DNA of 10,969 nt, from the NCBI GenBank assembly GCA_964405325.1, contig CAYONM010000127.1:1-10969 (forward strand), read 5' to 3'. Made by a program: the position numbers and the translations under genes. The notes below the pieces were generated by a model. The model was not told the DNA's origin, did no database searches, and saw only the letters and a program-made list of their open reading frames with translations. Shown piece by piece: positions 5,323-10,969 of this stretch (positions are counted from its first letter, which is position 1; the number at the start of each line of letters is the position of its first letter). This DNA is from CAYONM01 sp964405325 (GTDB lineage Bacteria > Planctomycetota > UBA11346).

Positions 5323-8300
5323 GTGAACCACCCGCAAATGACCCCGCGTACCAACAGCGTTCTGCGTCGACACGTTGGCGACCAGGTCCACTTCGTGCTG
5401 TCAGCCAACGATGTTCCGAAAGAGGCCCGGGCTTTTCTGCGCACCAATCTGGGCCGAAGTGCGTATCAACGGCGGGCGGTGATCGATACCGTGGAGGGCC
5501 GGCCGGCACAGCCGCAACGGGCTTGGCACAGCCTTCCCATGGAACGACAACAGGAGCAATGGGTCAGCACCCTCACCCTGCTGGAATGCGGCAGCTATAC
5601 CGCCAAGGCCTATCTGGAACTCCCTGATGGCAGTCGCGTCTGGCCCGAGGGCGACAACGTTGCAATCATCGTGCATCCGGCGGATTACCGCTCGGCCAAC
5701 AGCATCTACTGCGCCTTCACCCGCATGTTCGGCCAAAGCAAGCGCGGCATCGCCCGCGATCCGATCCTGCAGGATGTGATGCGCGGCTTCGACCAGCACG
5801 ACTTCGCCGTGATTCCCCCCTCGGGCACCCTGCGTGATCTGACCCGCACCATTCCGCACATCGTCGACGACCTGGGCTGCCGCATCGTGCATTTGCTGCC
5901 CATCAACCCCAGCCCCACCACCTTCGCCCGCTATGGTCGCTACGGCAGCCCCTATGCCGCCCTGGATTTTACCGCCATCGATCCGGCCCTGATCGAACAC
6001 GACCGCCGCAGTACCCCCACGGAACAATTCCGCGAGCTGGTGGATACCATCCACCGCAAGGACGCCCGCTTGTTCATCGATCTGGCCATCAATCACACCG
6101 GCTGGGGCTCCAAGCTGCAAAACGATCATCCAGAATGGTTCAAGCGTGTTGATGAGGACCCCGGTGGCTTCATTTCGCCCGGTGCCTGGGGGGTGATCTG
6201 GGAGGATCTGTCGGAACTGGATTACTCGCACCGCGAGCTGTGGCAGTACATTGCCGGCTGCTTCCTGACCTGGTGCCAGCGCGGGGTGGACGGCTTCCGC
6301 TGCGATGCCGGCTATATGATTCCGCGTCCGGCCTGGGAATACATCATCGCCAAGGTGCAGCAGTGCTTCCCGGATACCATCTTCCTGCTAGAAGGCCTGG
6401 GTGGCGCCTGGGAGATCACCGAGGACCTGCTGACCACCGGCGGCATGCATTGGGCCTATTCGGAGTTGTTCCAGAACTACGACGCCCAGGCCATCAACAG
6501 CTACCTGAGCTACTGCCTACCACAAAGCCGCAGACGCGGTCTGTGGGTACATTACGCCGAGACTCATGATAACAGTCGCCTGGCCGCCAGCGGTAAAGCC
6601 TGGGCCCTGTTCCGGACCCGGCTGTGCGCGCTGTGCTCAGTGGATGGCGCCTATGGCTACACCGGTGGGGTCGAGTGGCTGGCAACCGAAAAACTGGAGG
6701 TGCACGCCTGCACCAGCATGAACTGGAATGCCGACGATCACATCTGCCACGAACTGGCCACCCTGACCAAAACCTTGGCCAATCAGCCGGCCTTCCGCGA
6801 TGGCGCTGAGCTGCATCTGCTCACCAGTGACAGCGATCCGGTGGTCCTGATCGAGCGCATCCCCAACGCCACTGGCCAACGGGTGCTGGTGGCGGCCAAC
6901 CCTGATCGCGAACACGGCCACACCTACCGCATTCCGCCCGAGGTGGCGTCGCACCTGGGCTGCCAGATCCACGACCTTACCGGCCAGGAGGTCCCGGATT
7001 GGCAGCAGGACGTGGATGGCAGTGTCCAGGTGCACCTGCCCCCCCTCAGCTGCTATGCCTTGGCAGCCAGCAACACCAGCCCCTGTGACGGTACGGAGTA
7101 CCGTCGACGGCGCGATGTGCAGGCCTGGGCCATCCGCATGCTGGGAGCCTTCTGCCCGCCGCATCTACTACCCACCGAGCCCTGGCAGGACCTGGTCTCC
7201 CTGGTGGATCGGGATCCGCTCGGTTATGTGGCGGCCTGCATGCGCGTCGACACGAAGCGCCAACTCACCCTGGACCACCTCAAGCAGCACATGGAACGCG
7301 CCGGAACCCCCCGGCTCAGCCAATGGCTGGTGCGGGATGCGGATCGCATTCTGCCGCTGCCGCAACACCACTGCTTGGCGGTGCGACACCCCCATCCCTT
7401 CACCGTGCATCTGCAGGAAGCCACACGGGTGCGGGCGCACCGTCGCTCGGTGGCCACCGCCAGCGGCCACATTGCCGCGTTCACCCCGCGCGAATTGACC
7501 GATGCCACCCGCATCGCGCTGCACGATTGCCAGGACGGTCGCTGCGTGGTTGGACATTTGCAGCAGCTGGATCCCGACAGCTTGCAGCCGCGCACCACCC
7601 CGCGCGATACCAGCGTGCTGCTGACCAATGGCCGCGGCGGCATGGCCTACGTCCCGGTGCTGCCGCACCTGATCACCAGCAAATACCACTGCCTGCTGGG
7701 GGCCAACCTGCATCCACGCGTGCCGTCAGACCGCCATGTGCTGGCCAAACGGCTACGAATCTGGGTCAGCATCGACGGCTTCAATGCCCCGCTGGACGAC
7801 AACGCGCTCGTCGATTGCCGCCCCGGTCCACCGGCACGCTGGCTTTGGCGCGTTGCCGCGTCTGGCGGCAGCTGGATCGATCTGCATATGGAAATGGACC
7901 TGCTGCCAGATCAGAACACCGTTGCCATCCGCTTCACCCACCGTCCTGAACAGACACCGCCACGCTGCGCCCTGATCCTGCGCATCGACTGCGAGGATCG
8001 CAGCTTCCACGCTGAGACCGACCTGAGCAGCCGGGCCGCCCAAAACCACTTCCGCAAACATACCCGCAGCTCCGGCTCGGGCCGTGGTTTCTTCTTCAAG
8101 CCGGCAGCAGAACGGTGGCTGGAAGTGTGGTGTGATCACGGCCACTATCACGAGGGTGAAGAGATCTCCCGCAACATCCCGCATCCGCACGAGCTCACGC
8201 GTGGCCAACGCGGCAGCGGCGACGCCTGGTCCCCAGGCTATTTCGAACTCCCCCTGGATGACAACCCGAGCATGTGCCTGATGCTCAACGCTGAGACCCT

Positions 8301-9597
8301 GTCACCGCGCACCGAGGAGGGTCAGACCATCCTCGCACGGCGCCAACACGACCAGGCCATCACCGTGCAGCGCAGCGGCACCTCGGACTGGTTCGGTCAG
8401 GTTTTGGCCATCGCTTGTCGTTCCTACCTGGTGCGGCGCGACAATGGCTTCAGCGTGATTGCCGGCTATCCGTGGTTCCTCGACTGGGGGCGCGACACCC
8501 TGATCTGCGCCCGTGGCCTTCTTACTGCCGGCATGTTGGACGAGGTCGCCGACATCCTGACGGTGTTCGGACGCTTCGAGGCAGACGGCACCCTGCCCAA
8601 CTGCATCTTCGGCGACGATGCCAGCAATCGCGACACCTCCGACGCACCGCTGTGGTATGGCGTGGTGGTGGAGGAATTGGCCGAACGCGATGGTGGCGCA
8701 ATCTACGCTCGTCAGTTCGATGAACATGGCCGCACCGTCACCGACGTGCTCGCCGCCCTGGCCAAGGGCTATCTGACCGGAACACCCAACGGGATCCGAG
8801 TGGATCGCAGTACCAGTCTGGTCTGGAGCCCCTCGCACTTCACCTGGATGGACACCAACCATCCCGCCGGCACACCGCGTATGGGCTACCCGATCGAAAT
8901 TCAGGCCCTATGGATCCGCCTGCTGGCCCAACTCCAGCGCCTGCACGTCCCTGACCCCAGCGATATCAGCTGGCACAGCTTGGAACAGCTGGCTCGCGTC
9001 AGCCTGGACGAACTCTACTGGCAAGAGGAAGCTGGCTATCACGGCGACTGCATCCACGCCCCGGCCGGCACCAGCGCCACCGCTGGCATCTGCGACAATG
9101 CCTTGCGCTGCAACATGCTGCTGGCGGTGGCCCTGGGTGTTATCAGCGGTCCGCGCGCCCGCGCCAGCGTCACCGCCGCCCGCGACTGGCTGATCGTTCC
9201 CGGTGCCATCCGCTCGCTGGCGCCCAAGCCATTACAACCGCCACTACGCATCCTGAACGCCAAGGGCCACGTCCTGGCAGATCCGGAGCACCCCTACCGC
9301 GGTCGCTACGAAGGTGATGAGGACAGTCGCCGAAAGCCGGCCTACCACAACGGCACCGCCTGGACCTGGCCCTTCCCCAGCTTTTGCGAGGCCTACCTGC
9401 GCGCCTTCGAGCACGATGCCGAAGCCCGACAATCGGCGCGCGCCTACCTGGCCAGCATGGCCGACCTGCTGGACGCCGGCTGCCTGGGCCAGATTCCGGA
9501 GCTCCTCGATGGCAACGCACCACATCAGCAACGCGGCTGCCTGGCCCAGGCATGGGGCGTTACCGAAGCCCTGCGAGTCTGGCGTCTGCTGCAGTGA
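5323..9597 (+). CDS. Bifunctional glycogen debranching enzyme: GH13 + GDE_N + GDE_C fusion
   Basis: A 1424-residue protein predicted to remodel and debranch glycogen or alpha-glucans in the cytoplasm. An N-terminal all-beta-like module (about 1-125) precedes a GH13 barrel with all four conserved regions. These are DLAINH (Asp253, Asn257, His258), GFRCDAGYMIP (nucleophile Asp328), FLLEGLGG (acid/base Glu357) and ETHDN (His415, Asp416). A linker of about 230 residues follows, then a GDE_N-like segment (LLTNGRGG at 766-773 and YHCLLGANL). The C-terminal amylo-1,6-glucosidase (GDE_C, GH133-type) part has FLDWGRDTL near 1052, SDAPLWYG near 1106, TWMDTNHPAGTPR from 1174 and AYHNGTAWTWPF from 1340. 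No signal peptide is seen after the GTG start. Eukaryotic AGL also joins a GH13 glucanotransferase to a GH133 glucosidase. Whether this GH13 half is a transferase or a hydrolase is not decidable here. Confidence 0.88.
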   Translation: MNHPQMTPRTNSVLRRHVGDQVHFVLSANDVPKEARAFLRTNLGRSAYQRRAVIDTVEGRPAQPQRAWHSLPMERQQEQWVSTLTLLECGSYTAKAYLELPDGSRVWPEGDNVAIIVHPADYRSANSIYCAFTRMFGQSKRGIARDPILQDVMRGFDQHDFAVIPPSGTLRDLTRTIPHIVDDLGCRIVHLLPINPSPTTFARYGRYGSPYAALDFTAIDPALIEHDRRSTPTEQFRELVDTIHRKDARLFIDLAINHTGWGSKLQNDHPEWFKRVDEDPGGFISPGAWGVIWEDLSELDYSHRELWQYIAGCFLTWCQRGVDGFRCDAGYMIPRPAWEYIIAKVQQCFPDTIFLLEGLGGAWEITEDLLTTGGMHWAYSELFQNYDAQAINSYLSYCLPQSRRRGLWVHYAETHDNSRLAASGKAWALFRTRLCALCSVDGAYGYTGGVEWLATEKLEVHACTSMNWNADDHICHELATLTKTLANQPAFRDGAELHLLTSDSDPVVLIERIPNATGQRVLVAANPDREHGHTYRIPPEVASHLGCQIHDLTGQEVPDWQQDVDGSVQVHLPPLSCYALAASNTSPCDGTEYRRRRDVQAWAIRMLGAFCPPHLLPTEPWQDLVSLVDRDPLGYVAACMRVDTKRQLTLDHLKQHMERAGTPRLSQWLVRDADRILPLPQHHCLAVRHPHPFTVHLQEATRVRAHRRSVATASGHIAAFTPRELTDATRIALHDCQDGRCVVGHLQQLDPDSLQPRTTPRDTSVLLTNGRGGMAYVPVLPHLITSKYHCLLGANLHPRVPSDRHVLAKRLRIWVSIDGFNAPLDDNALVDCRPGPPARWLWRVAASGGSWIDLHMEMDLLPDQNTVAIRFTHRPEQTPPRCALILRIDCEDRSFHAETDLSSRAAQNHFRKHTRSSGSGRGFFFKPAAERWLEVWCDHGHYHEGEEISRNIPHPHELTRGQRGSGDAWSPGYFELPLDDNPSMCLMLNAETLSPRTEEGQTILARRQHDQAITVQRSGTSDWFGQVLAIACRSYLVRRDNGFSVIAGYPWFLDWGRDTLICARGLLTAGMLDEVADILTVFGRFEADGTLPNCIFGDDASNRDTSDAPLWYGVVVEELAERDGGAIYARQFDEHGRTVTDVLAALAKGYLTGTPNGIRVDRSTSLVWSPSHFTWMDTNHPAGTPRMGYPIEIQALWIRLLAQLQRLHVPDPSDISWHSLEQLARVSLDELYWQEEAGYHGDCIHAPAGTSATAGICDNALRCNMLLAVALGVISGPRARASVTAARDWLIVPGAIRSLAPKPLQPPLRILNAKGHVLADPEHPYRGRYEGDEDSRRKPAYHNGTAWTWPFPSFCEAYLRAFEHDAEARQSARAYLASMADLLDAGCLGQIPELLDGNAPHQQRGCLAQAWGVTEALRVWRLLQ

Positions 9598-9600
9598 TCG

Positions 9601-9636
9601 CTTTTGGCGATCTCGACTTTCGACCGTACGCCAAAG
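9601..9636 (+). terminator. Possible terminator hairpin after the debranching enzyme
   Basis: TTTGGCG (9603-9609) pairs with CGCCAAA (9629-9635). The loop contains a second small stem, TCGA/TCGA. It begins a few bases after the stop codon, where a terminator is expected, but no T-run follows, so the assignment is weak. Confidence 0.3.
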
Positions 9637-9697
9637 ACGGCACCAGTCGTTCTCAGCATCGGTCCGCCGTTACTGACGACAGGCCAAAGGAGTGCGA

Positions 9698-9821
9698 AGA
9701 CCGGCCCGACCGCGGACCGTTTCTGGGCGTAAAAGGCGCGAGGCGCCATCCCAAACGCTCGCAAAGTGAGCGAGGCCGAAGGACCGGAGCCCGGCTGGCG
9801 GTTGCGACGGACGTCGCGAGG
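9698..9821 (-). repeat. Multi-hairpin dispersed repeat, copy 2 (inverted)
   Basis: Read on the minus strand this matches copy 1 (2960-3079) in order. First comes CCTCGCGAC with the GCGAC/GTCGC stem (9804-9817). Then comes the GCTCGC stem with one G-T pair (9757-9771), then GGCGC/GCGCC (9735-9747) inside an outer T/A-rich stem, and finally a CGGTCGGGCCGGTCT tail (9698-9712). Loops differ from copy 1 while most stems are kept (GTCC versus ATCC, CTC versus TAC). The outer stem differs in sequence yet remains largely pairable. It ends about 30 bases before CheB homology begins. Confidence 0.65.
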
Positions 9822-9838
9822 AGCATGACCCGCTGTAA

Positions 9839-9883
9839 CAACTCAGACCCGCCTCGACCGGTGGGATTGAGGCACTCCGAACC
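9839..9883 (+). other. CheB catalytic-serine segment upstream of any usable start codon
   Basis: In the same frame as the downstream methylesterase, codons 9839-9883 read QLRPASTGGIEALRT. The core ASTGGIEAL is the CheB active-site serine motif (Ser codon 9854-9856). A TAA at 9836-9838 closes the frame just before, and there is no ATG, GTG or TTG between that stop and the GTG at 9884. The hydrophobic strand that normally precedes the motif (as in VVAIGAS) is absent. Confidence 0.7.
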
Positions 9884-10432
9884 GTGGTCGCCGACCTACC
9901 GGTCTTCTGTCCCCCGGTCTTGCTGATCCAACACATGCCCGCTCACTTCACCACCGCCTTCGCTGCTCGCCTGAACGAGACCTGCTCCCTGCGGGTCCTG
10001 GAAGCCGCAGGTGGTGAGGAGCTCCAGCCAGGCCATGCCTACCTGACGCCAGGCGATTATCATCTGCTGCTGCGCCGACACGGCTCCGGCTACCGACTGG
10101 CTTTGGACCAAGGCCCCCGGGCCCACTTCCAGCGTCCGGCCCTGGACACCACCTTCGGTTGTGTTGCCGACCTGGTCGATCCACAGGCCATCGGAGTGAT
10201 CTGCACTGGCATGGGCAAGGACGGTGCTGATGGCCTGTTGGCCATGCGTCAGGCCGGTGCCCGGAGCCTGGGCCAGGATGAAGCGAGCTGTGTGGTTTAC
10301 GGCATGCCAAAAGCCGCGTATGATAATGGCGCAGTCGAACGTCAAGTCGCCATCGGCAAGATGGCAGAAGCGATCGGTCAGTTGGTGCGCGAGAGGAGTC
10401 GTACCACCGCGCCAGGAAGGAGTCAGTCGTGA
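9884..10432 (+). CDS. CheB-type protein-glutamate methylesterase domain, 5' end missing (possible pseudogene)
   Basis: 182 residues from the first canonical start, a GTG. The family removes methyl groups from chemoreceptor glutamates. Visible CheB motifs are VLLIQHMPAHFTTAFAARL with catalytic His17, HFQRPALDTTF, CTGMGKDGADG with catalytic Asp113, and GQDEASCVVYGMPKAA. The third triad member, Ser in STGG, is encoded in frame but upstream of this GTG (codon 9854-9856), and the frame is closed by a TAA at 9836. No receiver domain is found upstream in any frame. Either the gene starts at an unusual codon, a base is missing in the assembly, or the 5' end was lost where a dispersed repeat now sits. 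The stop overlaps the Hpt start as GTGA, so the two genes were built as one unit. If made only from 9884 the product should be inactive as an esterase. Confidence 0.7.
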   Translation: MVADLPVFCPPVLLIQHMPAHFTTAFAARLNETCSLRVLEAAGGEELQPGHAYLTPGDYHLLLRRHGSGYRLALDQGPRAHFQRPALDTTFGCVADLVDPQAIGVICTGMGKDGADGLLAMRQAGARSLGQDEASCVVYGMPKAAYDNGAVERQVAIGKMAEAIGQLVRERSRTTAPGRSQS

Positions 10433-10773
10433 ATCAGCAAGCCTTCGATCAGGAACTTCTGAACGAAATCTACGATATGGATCCCGATACCTACCGCGAG
10501 GTGATCGACTCCTTTTGTTCCAACTGGCCAGAATACCTGGAGCTGATCCGCGCAGCTCATGCCGATGGCGATGGCGATCGCCTGATGCGTGCTGCCCACA
10601 AAGTCAAAGGCAGTAGCCGCACCCTGGGTCTGGTCGCTCTGGGCGAAACCTGCCAGAACCTGGAAACCCAAGCCCGTTCCGGTGATCTGTCCACGTGCGG
10701 CGGGCTGTTGCAATTGCTGCAAGAACGCGGCAACGCCGCCTGCATCTGGCTGGTTAAAATCAGCGACCGATAA
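10429..10773 (+). CDS. Hpt (histidine phosphotransfer) domain protein
   Basis: A 114-residue, probably all-helical protein that would carry a phosphoryl group between a hybrid kinase and a response regulator. The signature AAHKVKGSSRTLG has the phospho-accepting His57, followed by LGLVALGETCQNLE, the usual second pairing helix. The length fits a free-standing single-domain Hpt. The start is a GTG at 10429 with AAGGAG (10417-10422) six bases upstream. It shares GTGA with the stop of the CheB-type gene, indicating coupled translation and a common pathway. No kinase, receptor, CheR or CheY is in the window, so the partners are unknown. The C-terminus (ACIWLVKISDR) extends slightly beyond the four-helix core. 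Confidence 0.85.
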   Translation: MNQQAFDQELLNEIYDMDPDTYREVIDSFCSNWPEYLELIRAAHADGDGDRLMRAAHKVKGSSRTLGLVALGETCQNLETQARSGDLSTCGGLLQLLQERGNAACIWLVKISDR

Positions 10774-10832
10774 TACTGCCGGCGGCGTGTCGCTGATCAC
10801 CGCCCAAACGTCCCCCACCTGTCCAACACAAA

Positions 10833-10864
10833 AAAAATCCCGACCATACGATCAGGGGATTTTT
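10833..10864 (+). terminator. Rho-independent terminator after the Hpt gene
   Basis: AAAAATCCC (10833-10841) pairs with GGGATTTTT (10856-10864) across a 14-base loop. An A-run precedes the stem and a T-run closes it, so it could terminate transcripts from both directions. It lies 60 bases after the Hpt stop. Confidence 0.65.
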
Positions 10865-10870
10865 CTGGCT

Positions 10871-10890
10871 CAGATCGGCTTGCCGATCTG
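10871..10890. repeat. Perfect 9-bp inverted repeat
   Basis: CAGATCGGC (10871-10879) and GCCGATCTG (10882-10890) are exact reverse complements around TT. It follows the terminator by six bases and has no T-run of its own. It may be a second structural element of the transcript end or a protein-binding dyad. I see no gene in the remaining 79 bases. Confidence 0.45.
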
Positions 10891-10969
10891 TCGAAGGCTT
10901 AGGGTGCGGAAAGCAATAAACATTACAGATCGCGCAGAGATTTTGTCGATCCTTCAAGGCGCGAAGAGT

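Noticed and set aside
5401..6231. A 276-codon minus-strand frame inside the debranching enzyme
   Set aside because: Long antisense frames are expected in high-GC genes; the plus strand carries all four GH13 motifs here.
9818..9827. GAGGAG followed by ATG (9825) as the start of the CheB-type gene
   Set aside because: The spacer is only one base, the ATG is in a different frame from the CheB motifs, and GAGGAG belongs to the conserved edge of the dispersed repeat.

Overview
The window is GC-rich bacterial DNA of about 11 kb. A LacI-family regulator is divergent from a sulfatase. The regulator has the short 'LGYQPDPAL' linker style that I associate with Verrucomicrobiota, Kiritimatiellota and Lentisphaerota. 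Together with a long eukaryote-style glycogen debranching fusion, this makes a PVC-group or other environmental heterotroph my best guess. It is inference only, because no rRNA or marker gene is present.

Layout, left to right. Positions 1-130 hold a strong nested inverted repeat and the possible 3' end of an unrecognised gene. A LacI-type repressor (132-1220, minus) and a choline-sulfatase-like type I sulfatase (1395-2933, plus) diverge from a 174-bp spacer. That spacer carries two tandem 14-bp palindromes directly against the repressor start codon. Positions 2934-3504 have no convincing gene. They hold hairpins, a structured dispersed repeat, a 12/13 direct-repeat pair flanking a segment that begins at the sulfatase stop codon, and a short tandem repeat. 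A minus-strand translation pair follows: an RluA-family pseudouridine synthase (4181-5161) overlapping peptidyl-tRNA hydrolase pth (3505-4188) by 8 bases. Divergent from it is a 1424-residue protein (5323-9597). It joins a GH13 alpha-amylase-type domain to GDE_N and GDE_C (GH133-type) domains, an architecture like eukaryotic AGL. After it come a second, inverted copy of the structured repeat (about 9698-9821), then a CheB-type methylesterase domain whose catalytic-serine motif lies before its first usable start codon, and an Hpt phosphotransfer protein coupled to it by a GTGA overlap. A terminator-like hairpin and a second perfect inverted repeat close the window.

Functionally there are four loosely connected modules: sulfate-ester utilisation under local repressor control, translation/RNA housekeeping, glycogen or alpha-glucan breakdown, and a fragment of a chemotaxis-like signalling pathway. 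The most unusual material is in the spacers. A roughly 120-bp multi-hairpin repeat occurs twice in opposite orientation. One copy follows the sulfatase stop codon and the other abuts the point where CheB homology begins, so these repeats appear to have shaped gene ends here.
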